Part shown: positions 1-7,122 of the stretch, piece by piece
How the letters are laid out: each line of letters opens with the position of its first letter
How positions within the stretch are numbered: position 1 is the stretch's first letter
Assembly (NCBI GenBank): GCA_902500995.1
Contig: CABVSR010000013.1
Location: 49,662-113,661, forward strand
DNA: 64,000 nucleotides
Reading direction: 5' to 3'
DNA from: an uncultured Nitrospira sp.
GTDB lineage: Bacteria > Nitrospirota > Nitrospiria > Nitrospirales > Nitrospiraceae
Notes under the pieces: generated by a model
Told to the model about the DNA's origin: nothing
The model's database searches: none
The model's input: only the letters and a program-made list of their open reading frames with translations
Translations under genes and position numbers: made by a program

Positions 1-1145
1 TCAAGCCGCAAGCCACGCTCCGCAAGGAGCTCAACCGCGCCATCGCCAAGGCCAAAACTGATGCGGCGCGCAAGGAGGCTCTCAACCGCTTCAAGGATCA
101 AGAATTGTTCCGCATCGACATGAAACACATCGTCGAACCGGGGACGAACCTTCCCGACTTCTCGCTCGCGATCTCAGAGCTGGCCGAGGTGATCGTGGAA
201 CGCAGTCTCACCGATTGCCAAGCCAAGCTCACCAAGCTGTACGGGTCCCCTCGCCTCTCCAATAAGAAACCCTGCCCCTTCGCCATCCTGGGCGCGGGAA
301 AGTTCGGCGGCCGGGAACTTGGCTATGCCTCCGATATCGAAGTGCTCTTCGTCTACGCAGGTCCCGGGCACACGACGGGAAAACACGGCATCGAGAACAG
401 CGAATATTTCGAACGGCTGGCGCAGGAACTGCTGCAATGGATTGAAGCCAAACAGGAAGGCATCTTCCATATCGACGTCCGCCTTCGACCGCACGGCGGG
501 AAGGGGTCCCTCTCGAACGCGTTCGACGAGGTCTGCAAATACTATAGCGCCGACGGCCTCGCTGCTCCGTTCGAGCGGCAGGCCCTGATCAAGTTGCGCC
601 ATATTGCGGGAGACGCCCCGCTGGGCAAGAAGGTCGAAGCCCATCGCGACAGTTTTGTGTATAGCGGCGCTCCCTGGGATCTCGCCACCGCGCTCGACCT
701 GCGACGGCAACAGGTGAAGCAGCTGGTCGAGCCGGGTCAAATCAACCTCAAACATAGCCACGGCGGCATCGTCACGCTGGAATACGCCATTCAATACTTA
801 CAGGTCATGCACGGCCATCGCCACTCCAGTTTGCGTACGCCCAACACGCTGCGAGCCTTGGCCGCTCTAATCGACGTCGGCCTGATCCCGCGCACGACCG
901 GCGAGACTCTGCGCAAGTCCTACCTCTTCATCCGCATGTTGATCGACGGGCTGCGCATGGTACGCGGCAACACGAAGGACCTTGTCCTCCCGCCAGCGGA
1001 CTCCGACGAATTCATTTTCCTCGCCCGTCGCGTCGGCTATCAAACCGAAGATTGGCAAGCCGGGGCCAAACACCTGCTCTCGGACATCGAACAGCATATG
1101 AAACAGAATCGGGAGTTTTTTGAGCAGATGTTCGGGAAGGTGTGA
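1..1145 (+). CDS. glnE: GlnE-family glutamine synthetase adenylyltransferase, 3' part
   Basis: The frame is open from the first bases of the window, so the gene starts upstream; about 380 C-terminal residues are visible. GlnE adenylylates and de-adenylylates glutamine synthetase in the cytoplasm in response to PII. The visible part has a nucleotidyltransferase motif GGRELGYASDIEVLFVY, then the DVRLRP and PFERQALIK blocks and a C-terminal helical domain containing NLKHSHGGIVTLEYAIQYLQ, all in the order of a GlnE catalytic half. The second acidic residue of the usual SDxD pair is Glu (SDIE), and the GGIVDIEF block is altered. The family assignment is firm; full activity of this half is uncertain. 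The only visible gene on its strand in this region, it converges on the gene ending at 1377. Confidence 0.85.
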   Translation, partial: KPQATLRKELNRAIAKAKTDAARKEALNRFKDQELFRIDMKHIVEPGTNLPDFSLAISELAEVIVERSLTDCQAKLTKLYGSPRLSNKKPCPFAILGAGKFGGRELGYASDIEVLFVYAGPGHTTGKHGIENSEYFERLAQELLQWIEAKQEGIFHIDVRLRPHGGKGSLSNAFDEVCKYYSADGLAAPFERQALIKLRHIAGDAPLGKKVEAHRDSFVYSGAPWDLATALDLRRQQVKQLVEPGQINLKHSHGGIVTLEYAIQYLQVMHGHRHSSLRTPNTLRALAALIDVGLIPRTTGETLRKSYLFIRMLIDGLRMVRGNTKDLVLPPADSDEFIFLARRVGYQTEDWQAGAKHLLSDIEQHMKQNREFFEQMFGKV

Positions 1146-1259
1146 GGGACGGAGAAAAGCCAGCCGCTCAAGTCGAGTTGGTATTCCGGGCAGATGGGCG
1201 CCGGAACCGTCGTGCGCTCCGGCGGCACTTCGAATCAATGGGCCTCCGCTACGCAGGGC

Positions 1260-1295
1260 GCCGCAACCGGCGGCCTATTGAAGGCCGCCTGCGGC
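1260..1295. terminator. GC-rich hairpin between convergent genes
   Basis: An 8-bp stem (GGCGGCCT with AGGCCGCC, loop ATTGA) is extended by an outer GCCGCA/TGCGGC pair across an ACC bulge. It sits between the glnE stop and the stop of the convergent gene. There is no U-tract on either strand, so it is at best a weak bidirectional terminator. The rest of 1146-1376 shows nothing recognisable. Confidence 0.35.
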
Positions 1296-1376
1296 AGCTA
1301 ACCGGACGGCCGAAACACAGCATCGCGTGAGGTTTTCTGCGCGAGCGGTGGTCTCTGCGTTTCCATCCGCCTGTTA

Positions 1377-2474
1377 CTATTCAACGCAGGAGACGTAGGC
1401 CTTTGGACAGGCTGCATCCAGCCCCCCGGCCGGGTTGCCCTGTAGCGGAATTCGCTGCAACTGGTCCAACACCTGCTGGAAATGGCCGGGCGCGCGCGTC
1501 CAGAACAGGTAGTTGGCTCTCAACCGGTCACGGCCGAACGCGAGCAGTTCGGCGATGGTCGGCACCCGCCCCTTCCCGTCATGACGAGTGTTGTCGTAAT
1601 TGGCCTGCATCACCGAGGGCGTCAATGGAATCATGCCTGACATGTGCGGGTAGTAGAGATAGATTCCTTTGGGCTTGTTCGGATGATCGAAGTTCAATCC
1701 CGGATCGTCCGGAAAAATGTCAGGGCCTCCCAACCCGGAGCCGATGGCCTTCAGGTGATCGACGAACTCGGCCAGGATCTCGCGCGGGTAATTCACAAAT
1801 TGATAGGTCAATGTATTCGGAAAGGCGGCACGCATCTGCCGTTGCACATCCAACAGATTGTCGTAGTACTTGTCGGTGTCGTGGCTGGACACGAGCTCGA
1901 TCGGCTGCCCGAAAGCGGTCTCCGGCAGGCCGATGCCTTCAAAGCCGGGCTGGCCATTGAAGCGTTTGCCCAGCTCAGCCAGCAGCGCCACCAGCCGATC
2001 GCGCACACCCGAGTTCCAGAGTTTGAGGTTATACCCGCGCGGAGTGTGTTGCCCGAAGGTGCTGAAGGGAAAGGCGCCGCCTTCGTAGGCTTCCGTTCGC
2101 ATATACGACGGCACCGGCAGGACTTGCGGATTGAACGACTTCAGCTCCAGGAGAATCACCAACTGTTTGTTGAGGGGAGCGAGTTCCGCCAGGATTTTTT
2201 CGATCCCTTTGAAGTCATAGACGCCCTCCTCCGGCTCCAGCTCCGGCCATGCAAACCGCACCTGGAGGCCACGTAGCGCAGGCGTGGCCCTCAACTCGGC
2301 ATAGATTTGGGTCATGATGTTCGGATTCGCCCGCATGAAGTTCATGGGCGCATAGTAGTGGCCCGGATGCCATTTCACCACGCCGGGCGTGGTCGGTACT
2401 TCGCCCGCAATGGCCGCGGGATCGCCAAGACAGGGCCAGAACAGTACGAGAACAGTGAGGAAGAGGAGCTGCAT
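1377..2474 (-). CDS. Secreted protein with glycoside-hydrolase-like (TIM-barrel) features
   Basis: A 365-residue protein with an N-terminal signal peptide (hydrophobic stretch at residues 2-17, probable cleavage after AIAG near residue 24), so exported. RFAWPELEPEEGVYDF near residue 73 resembles the W-x-x-xEP-x-xG-x-Y-x-F block at the start of several beta/alpha-barrel glycosidases, and GIGLPETAF contains a Glu where such families place an acid. I cannot assign a family or substrate. The ATG at 2474 has AAAGGA five bases upstream. The 276-bp gap before the upstream gene shows no convincing promoter; it holds a 7-bp hairpin just after the CBS gene. It could also be a non-catalytic barrel. Confidence 0.6.
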   Translation of the reverse strand: MQLLFLTVLVLFWPCLGDPAAIAGEVPTTPGVVKWHPGHYYAPMNFMRANPNIMTQIYAELRATPALRGLQVRFAWPELEPEEGVYDFKGIEKILAELAPLNKQLVILLELKSFNPQVLPVPSYMRTEAYEGGAFPFSTFGQHTPRGYNLKLWNSGVRDRLVALLAELGKRFNGQPGFEGIGLPETAFGQPIELVSSHDTDKYYDNLLDVQRQMRAAFPNTLTYQFVNYPREILAEFVDHLKAIGSGLGGPDIFPDDPGLNFDHPNKPKGIYLYYPHMSGMIPLTPSVMQANYDNTRHDGKGRVPTIAELLAFGRDRLRANYLFWTRAPGHFQQVLDQLQRIPLQGNPAGGLDAACPKAYVSCVE

Positions 2475-2750
2475 ACATGTCCTTTCGAAACAGATGAACC
2501 GCGATGTGGCTTGTGAGCACCACAGGGACTGATGAAGGAGGGGGCCATGCTAACACGAGAGGCCCTGTCGTGCTGTCCTGTGCGGTTCCGTTCGAATGTA
2601 GTCCAGGTGATGAGGATAATCGGCTGGGGTCCGTCTGAGTCCAAGTCGGAGGGAAGGGTCGGCCGACACTGAGTGCGGGAGCGTCAAGAAGGTAGGCGCA
2701 GGCCGCACCGCGGTCGTTCTCGCGCCGGTGCGACCCGCTCAACATCGCGC

Positions 2751-3527
2751 TTACAGCTCAAGCATCTTTTGATAGGCTCGCAGAAGGTCTCCGACCGACA
2801 GGACACCGATGATCGTGCCGTCTTCGGTGACCGGCAGGTGACGGATGCCTTCTTTCTTCATGACCCGCAGCGCTTCCTTGATCGGTTCGCTGTCTTCAAT
2901 CGTGACCACGGCCTTGCTCATGCAGGTCACGACCGTCGTACTGTTCGGATCCAACCCCTTCGCCACGGCTTTCCGGCTGAGATCGGTATCCGTGATGATG
3001 CCGATATAGCGGGATCCGTCATCGACGAGGAGCGAGCCGATCCGCCACTTCTGCAGCAGGCGACCCGCCTCCTTGATGGACGCGCTCTTATGCACACTGC
3101 GGACTTCCGACGACATGAACTCCGCGACGGTACGGCCATCGATCCGCTCTCCAAGGGTTCGCCGCCAATCGCGGCCGACCCTGGCGCTCCTCTTCAATTC
3201 GAGCTGTGCCAGGCAGCTTTCCAGCACCTGCTTGCGTTGATGCAGGCTCTCGCGATCCAGATTGTGCGCCCCCGCCTCTTGCGCCTCCTCCGGGAGAATC
3301 GCCGCTTCCCCCAGTTTCGCGTACTGATAGGCTTCCAGTTCCTCCGATGCGGCACCGAAGGTTTCGCTGAGCACCTCTTCGGCCTGCTCGTCAAACCCCT
3401 CCAACGAGGCGTTCCCTTTGCGACGGGACAAAAACGGCTGGAATGCCACCAATGTCTCACGGACCTCTTCTATGTGCCGGCTCAGCAGATCAGCCGGTTC
3501 TTGATTCGATTTCGATCTCTTGGCCAT
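2751..3527 (-). CDS. CBS-pair domain protein
   Basis: A 258-residue cytoplasmic protein. The N-terminal half (about 1-125) is charged and helical and is not recognised. The C-terminal half has two CBS motifs: VAEFMSSEVRSVHKSAS to GIITDTDLSRKAV (about 133-190) and MSKAVVTIEDSEPIKEAL to GVLSVGDLLRAY (about 200-253). CBS pairs usually bind adenosyl nucleotides and regulate a partner domain or protein; no catalytic domain is visible here. The ATG at 3527 was chosen because GGGAGG lies just upstream; a 33-codon upstream extension lacks conserved sequence. It follows nirA by 105 nt, so it may be read through from the nirC-nirA operon, but its role in nitrogen metabolism is only positional inference. 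Confidence 0.75.
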   Translation of the reverse strand: MAKRSKSNQEPADLLSRHIEEVRETLVAFQPFLSRRKGNASLEGFDEQAEEVLSETFGAASEELEAYQYAKLGEAAILPEEAQEAGAHNLDRESLHQRKQVLESCLAQLELKRSARVGRDWRRTLGERIDGRTVAEFMSSEVRSVHKSASIKEAGRLLQKWRIGSLLVDDGSRYIGIITDTDLSRKAVAKGLDPNSTTVVTCMSKAVVTIEDSEPIKEALRVMKKEGIRHLPVTEDGTIIGVLSVGDLLRAYQKMLEL

Positions 3528-3632
3528 GCTGCCTCCCTTGTTGAGTCCAAGAGAATAACCGAACTGTCCCACCGGCTCAAGCCTTCGAACCGGGTGGCAG
3601 GCTGAACATGTTTGGCCTCCCTCCAAGGCAGT

Positions 3633-5228
3633 TTAAGCAGGGAGCGGTTGAGGTGTGAGCCCGGCCGCATCGTTGCCGGACGCTGCCGGCTTCGCGGACC
3701 CCGCCGGTTTAGGTACAGCCTTTCCTCGCACGCGGTGCATTTTGTCCCTTGTATGATACGGCATGAGGTTTTCCAGAACGGCCGGCAGTTTGTCGCACGG
3801 CACGTCCTCCATGATTTTGGTTGCCGGTTTCGGATCCGGTCCCGAACGGCCACCCACGAAGATATCGACGGCATCGACCACTTTGCCGCCCACTCGAGCT
3901 TTCTTACCGAGCAGCCCGATATCCGCGACGAGGTGATTGCCGCACCCGGCCGGGCACCCGGACCAGTGCAGCGTAATCGGCTTGAGTCCCTCCCCCAACT
4001 TCCGTTCCAGAGCGTGCGCCGTTTCAACCGCCCGCCCCTTGGTTTCAATCACGGCGAGATTGCAATAGTCGCTGCCCACACAGCTAACCAGCCCTTTGTA
4101 GAGCGGTGACGGATTATAGGCAAATTGCTTCACCAGCGGTTCCTCGGCCAATTCGCCCACGACGCGGTCGTTGATGTGCGGAATCACGAAAGCTTGCGCA
4201 GGCGACAGGCGCACCTCCCCCGTCCCGTATCGATCTGCCACCGCGGCGATGTTGCGGAGATCGACGGCCTTGATCCTTCCCACCAAGACCTTCAGGCCGA
4301 TATAGTTCAAGCCGCGTTGCTTTTGCCGGAAAATGCCGATGTGATCGCGCTCGCCCGCCGCCCTGGCATCGACTCCTGCCGGCGACAATGAACGACCCAT
4401 GCGCGTCTCCACCTCGTGCCGTAGCCTGGTCTCACCCCACGCTTCCACCAGAAATGCCAACCGAGCCTGGGTGCGATTTTCACGCGGTCCGTGATCACGG
4501 TAGATGTGCAACAGCGTCCGGCAGACCTCGAAGGCTTCCGCGGGATTCACAAACATGTCCAACGAACTGGCGATGCGATATCCTCCTGAACCCAGCTTGC
4601 CGCCGACCAATACGTTGTACCCGAAACATTTGTCGTGCCCTAAATCATGATAGGCCGGCACCAGCGCGATATCCTGCGTCTCCGTGTGGAGGCAGTTGTC
4701 CGTACAGCCGGTGACCGCAATATTGCACTTGCGCGGCAAATTCGTATAAGCCGGGTTCCCCAACACCTCCTGATTGAGGGCACGAACGATGTCGGTTCCA
4801 TCCATCAACTCATTCGGATTCAAACCTGCGACCGGGCAGGTCATGACGTTGCGCACGCTGTCCATCCCGGTTTGCATCGACGTGAGCCCGACTTCTTCCA
4901 ATTTGGCAAAGACCGCCGGCACGTGGGCGATCGTCAGATGGCGAAGTTGCACTTGCTGCCGCGTGGTCACGTCGACCACGCCGTTGCCGTAGGCGAGGGC
5001 GATGTCCGCCAAAGCTTGCAGTTGAACCGAGGTGGTTTGCCCGCCCGGCATGCGCACGCGCAGCATGAAGTGCCCCGGCGTCGGATTCCGCAGAAACAAC
5101 CCGTACCATTTCAGCCGTTGGATGTCGTCTTCCGGAATTGTTTCCCACCCTGCTTGCGCATAATGTGCCAACCTCTCGCGAACCGACAATCCGTCTCCCT
5201 CTGACTTGATCGCTTCAATTTTGTTCAT
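3633..5228 (-). CDS. nirA: Ferredoxin-dependent assimilatory nitrite reductase
   Basis: About 531 residues, in the sulfite/nitrite reductase family that reduces nitrite to ammonium with six electrons using siroheme and a [4Fe-4S] cluster. The ferredoxin-like half carries VRMPGGQTTSVQL and the TTRQQVQLRHL block. The cluster/siroheme cysteines are seen as SCVGSDYC (C-x5-C) and SGCPAGC (C-x3-C) in the C-terminal half. No NAD(P)H or flavin domain is attached, which favours ferredoxin as donor. The tail after about residue 500 is Ala/Pro-rich and dispensable-looking. The ATG at 5228 overlaps the upstream stop as TGATG with GGGGGA six bases before it; a GTG three bases earlier is possible. Translational coupling to the small upstream gene is likely. 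Confidence 0.93.
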   Translation of the reverse strand: MNKIEAIKSEGDGLSVRERLAHYAQAGWETIPEDDIQRLKWYGLFLRNPTPGHFMLRVRMPGGQTTSVQLQALADIALAYGNGVVDVTTRQQVQLRHLTIAHVPAVFAKLEEVGLTSMQTGMDSVRNVMTCPVAGLNPNELMDGTDIVRALNQEVLGNPAYTNLPRKCNIAVTGCTDNCLHTETQDIALVPAYHDLGHDKCFGYNVLVGGKLGSGGYRIASSLDMFVNPAEAFEVCRTLLHIYRDHGPRENRTQARLAFLVEAWGETRLRHEVETRMGRSLSPAGVDARAAGERDHIGIFRQKQRGLNYIGLKVLVGRIKAVDLRNIAAVADRYGTGEVRLSPAQAFVIPHINDRVVGELAEEPLVKQFAYNPSPLYKGLVSCVGSDYCNLAVIETKGRAVETAHALERKLGEGLKPITLHWSGCPAGCGNHLVADIGLLGKKARVGGKVVDAVDIFVGGRSGPDPKPATKIMEDVPCDKLPAVLENLMPYHTRDKMHRVRGKAVPKPAGSAKPAASGNDAAGLTPQPLPA

Positions 5229-5422
5229 CACGCGTCCCCCAATGCGACGGAATAGTCCGGTCCGGATTTTCTCAACACCACCGCCCCCTCTCGGCTCAAT
5301 CGATCCACCACCAGCAAGATCTGTGACGCGCTCAGACCAGAGAGGGCCATCAATTCCTCGAATGACTGCGGCGCCTGCCGCCGGAGAAGCGTCAGCACTG
5401 CGGTTTCTTCATTCGTCTTCAT
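5228..5422 (-). CDS. Small winged-helix-like protein coupled to nirA
   Basis: A 64-residue protein with the pattern of a short winged helix: helix (ETAVLTLLRRQAP), helix-turn-helix (SFEELMALSGLSASQILLVVDRLSREG) and a beta wing (AVVLRKSGPDYSVAL). This resembles the DNA-binding part of MarR/ArsR-type proteins, but there is no ligand or dimerisation domain. The ATG at 5422 has GGGAGGA at ideal spacing. Its stop overlaps the nirA start, and it sits 53 nt after cynS, so it belongs to the nirC-cynS-nirA operon. It could be a local regulator or a small accessory factor; the function is not known. Confidence 0.65.
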   Translation of the reverse strand: MKTNEETAVLTLLRRQAPQSFEELMALSGLSASQILLVVDRLSREGAVVLRKSGPDYSVALGDA

Positions 5423-5475
5423 GATGTCCTCCCTTCGTCTGAGTGCGCTACAGCGGCACCGGTTGACCGATCCGC

Positions 5476-5916
5476 TTAAAACGTCTTGTACTCGAGCCAC
5501 TTGCCGTTCAGCGTGATCTTGCAGCGAGCTTCTCCCTGGCTGCCGGTGACTTTTTCCATATCCAGGGTGAAGTCGATCGCGCTCATAATTCCGTCGCCGA
5601 ACATTTCATTCGCCATCTCCCGCATGGAATCTCCGTAGACCCCGATGACTTCCATCAGGCGATATTTAAACGGGTCCGTCGCATTGGGAAAATCGGCCCG
5701 GATAGGGAACGTGCTCAGGGCGCTGATTTGTTCCTTATCCAAATCCAGCAGCCTTCCCACTTTGCTCGCTTCATCCGGTGACAGCCGGTGGTTGCCGTTC
5801 AACGCCGCGGCAACGAACGTCGGATTCTTGCCGACCGCCTTCGCCACCTCTGCAATCGTGACTTTCTTGTTCAACCGTTGCTCCTTGATCGCCTTTCGCA
5901 TCGCGTCCTTTTCCAT
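5476..5916 (-). CDS. cynS: Cyanate hydratase (cyanase)
   Basis: A 146-residue cytoplasmic enzyme that converts cyanate plus bicarbonate to ammonia and carbon dioxide. The N-terminal helical domain (1-75) resembles an HTH fold, as in all cyanases. The catalytic triad known for the family is present: Arg86 and Glu89 in YRLMEVIGVYG, and Ser112 in GIMSAIDF. Length is close to the usual 147-156. The ATG at 5916 was chosen because GGAGGA precedes it; the 12-codon upstream extension is not conserved. Lying between nirC and nirA, it adds cyanate as a second ammonia source in the same transcript. Confidence 0.95.
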   Translation of the reverse strand: MEKDAMRKAIKEQRLNKKVTIAEVAKAVGKNPTFVAAALNGNHRLSPDEASKVGRLLDLDKEQISALSTFPIRADFPNATDPFKYRLMEVIGVYGDSMREMANEMFGDGIMSAIDFTLDMEKVTGSQGEARCKITLNGKWLEYKTF

Positions 5917-5974
5917 TATTTCCTCCAATATGTGAATTGATCCGCCTGCCATGATGCGCGCTCGCCATTCCGCT

Positions 5975-6805
5975 CTACGATCCGACCACCGCTGATGTGG
6001 CCGGGCTGGACACCGGTGCCACCGGAGCTTCGGCTACACGATAGGGACTCACCATCCAGTACAGCCCACCGACAAACAATCCGCCGCCGACCAGATTCCC
6101 GAGCACGACAAATAGCTGGTTGTACCAAAAGGCCGCCCAGGTCACGGTCGCCTCATGCGGTAACAAGAGCGCCATGCCCAGTAGCGATTGGTTCGCGATG
6201 CTGTGCTCGAAGCCCGTGCCGATAAAGGCGAACAGGCACCAGAAGATCAGCAAGATCTTGGCCGTGTCGTTGCTGGTTCGTCCGCTCATCCAGACGGCCA
6301 GGCAGATCAGCCAATTGCAGAGAATGCCCCGCACAAACAGCTCCCAGGCCGGAAGCGACATTTTCACCGCCGCCACCTTTTCGATGAGCTCTGCCGTCGG
6401 GCCCTTTGCAAAGACACCCGATTGCACGATCAACCAGGCCAGTCCCATCGAGCCGGCGAGATTTCCAATCCACGACCAGGCATTGAGTTGAATGACTTGC
6501 GACCAGGAAAGGCTTCGTGAGAGGCCGCCGACGACGCCGATTAAATTGTTTCCCGTGAACAGCTCCGAACCGGCAAAAATCACGAGCGTCAGGGCAATGC
6601 CGAACGACACCCCCATGACGAGTTTCACCACCGGCGACCCGGCCGCCGCCAATGGCCCTCCGAGGCTGAAGATCAACGCGATGCCGAACCCGAGATAGAT
6701 CCCGGCCAGAGCCGCCAGAATGACATACCCGCCCGGCGACCGTTCGAAAAACGACCACTTCTTTGCCGCCACTCCTGCGATTCGCTCATGATCCGCTGTA
6801 TGCAT
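5975..6805 (-). CDS. nirC: Formate/nitrite transporter family channel, probably nitrite
   Basis: A 276-residue inner-membrane protein with six predicted membrane spans in the FNT pattern, including the GSELFTGNN loop and the FEHSIAN segment. FNT channels are pentamers passing formate, nitrite or hydrosulfide. The downstream nirA makes nitrite the likely substrate, which is inference from context. The ATG at 6805 has AAGGAG upstream; longer readings into the leader lack support. It is the first gene after two consecutive terminator-containing leader units (6845-7049), so its expression, and that of cynS and nirA, probably depends on antitermination. Confidence 0.85.
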   Translation of the reverse strand: MHTADHERIAGVAAKKWSFFERSPGGYVILAALAGIYLGFGIALIFSLGGPLAAAGSPVVKLVMGVSFGIALTLVIFAGSELFTGNNLIGVVGGLSRSLSWSQVIQLNAWSWIGNLAGSMGLAWLIVQSGVFAKGPTAELIEKVAAVKMSLPAWELFVRGILCNWLICLAVWMSGRTSNDTAKILLIFWCLFAFIGTGFEHSIANQSLLGMALLLPHEATVTWAAFWYNQLFVVLGNLVGGGLFVGGLYWMVSPYRVAEAPVAPVSSPATSAVVGS

Positions 6806-6844
6806 CAGGCTCTCCTTTCGGTGGTCATTCTGCCCGCGCACGAC

Positions 6845-6892
6845 AAAAAAAAAGACGCCCTCATCCCGCAATTGGGAAAGGAGGACGTCTTT
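6845..6892 (-). terminator. Leader terminator 2 upstream of nirC
   Basis: The RNA forms a 12-bp stem, AAAGACGTCCTC pairing with GAGGGCGTCTTT (one G-U pair), enclosing a small TCCC/GGGA stem, followed by nine U residues (6845-6853). It is 40 nt upstream of the nirC ATG and therefore lies in a leader, not after a gene. Its 5' arm is the loop and 3' arm of the hairpin at 6882-6897. Confidence 0.85.
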
Positions 6893-6951
6893 GTCCTGTT
6901 CGGCGAGGTCCTACACCTCGTCGTTATGGTGTGCCGACTTCAGCGTCGGCA
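6882..6951 (-). promoter_or_regulatory. Second ANTAR-type two-hairpin leader unit before nirC
   Basis: Two structures precede terminator 2. The distal hairpin (6882-6897) is AGGAC-AAAGAC-GTCCT, a hexaloop with A at position 1 and G at position 4. The proximal hairpin (6932-6951) is a perfect 7-bp stem with loop GCTGAA, which keeps G4 but has G at position 1. A further 6-bp hairpin (6904-6920) lies between them. The distal hairpin uses bases needed by the terminator, so binding there would allow read-through. The match is good for the second hairpin and partial for the first. Confidence 0.65.
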
Positions 6952-6957
6952 GAAACT

Positions 6958-6999
6958 AAAAAGGCGTCCGCCACTCTTGGAAGAATGACGGACGCCTTT
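6958..6999 (-). terminator. Leader terminator 1 upstream of nirC
   Basis: The RNA stem AAAGGCGTCCG with CGGACGCCTTT (11 bp, 13 with a T-G and a C-G pair) ends in five U residues. It lies about 125 nt after the glnA stop and about 65 nt after the start site predicted from the promoter at 7068-7096. It can stop both glnA read-through and transcripts from that promoter. Confidence 0.8.
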
Positions 7000-7049
7000 G
7001 TCCGTGTGCCGTATGTGATGCAGGTTCGATGTCAGGCGCCATTGCCTGA
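6988..7049 (-). promoter_or_regulatory. First ANTAR-type two-hairpin leader unit before nirC
   Basis: The proximal hairpin (7032-7049) is TCAGGC-AATGGC-GCCTGA and the distal hairpin (6988-7005) is ACGGAC-AAAGGC-GTCCGT. Both have 6-bp stems and six-base loops with A1 and G4, the signature described for RNA targets of ANTAR antiterminators. They are separated by 26 nt. The loop and 3' arm of the distal hairpin are the 5' arm of terminator 1, so the two folds are mutually exclusive. The region starts about 12 nt after the predicted transcription start. Confidence 0.85.
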
Positions 7050-7067
7050 TCTCCCCCGCGCCCTGCA

Positions 7068-7096
7068 TGTATACCATCGCCTCCAGGATTCGTCAA
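7068..7096 (-). promoter_or_regulatory. Sigma-70 promoter for the nirC-cynS-nirA leader
   Basis: TTGACG (7091-7096), 17-bp spacer, TATACA (7068-7073). It lies between the glnA stop and the first leader unit, with a predicted start near 7061. The -35 box lies within a 6-bp inverted repeat (TTCGTC/GACGAA). Confidence 0.8.
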
Positions 7097-7122
7097 GCGC
7101 TCTCGACGAAGAGGCGGCAGGA

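Noticed and set aside
1142..1330. A 62-codon plus-strand frame overlapping the glnE stop
   Set aside because: It is Arg-rich, has no ribosome site of its own and spans the intergenic hairpin; it is most likely a GC-rich artefact.
2215..2745. A 176-codon minus-strand frame covering the gap after the CBS gene
   Set aside because: It overlaps the start of the secreted barrel gene in another frame, has no ribosome site and no recognisable domain.
6958..6999. Simple end-of-gene terminator for glnA
   Set aside because: A promoter and two ordered hairpins lie between the glnA stop and this hairpin, and its 5' arm is shared with one of them, so it is better read as a leader attenuator.
6806..7122. 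Glutamine riboswitch (glnA-type RNA) as explanation of the nirC leader
   Set aside because: The conserved three-way junction and its sequence blocks are not visible, while paired A1/G4 hexaloops overlapping terminators are.
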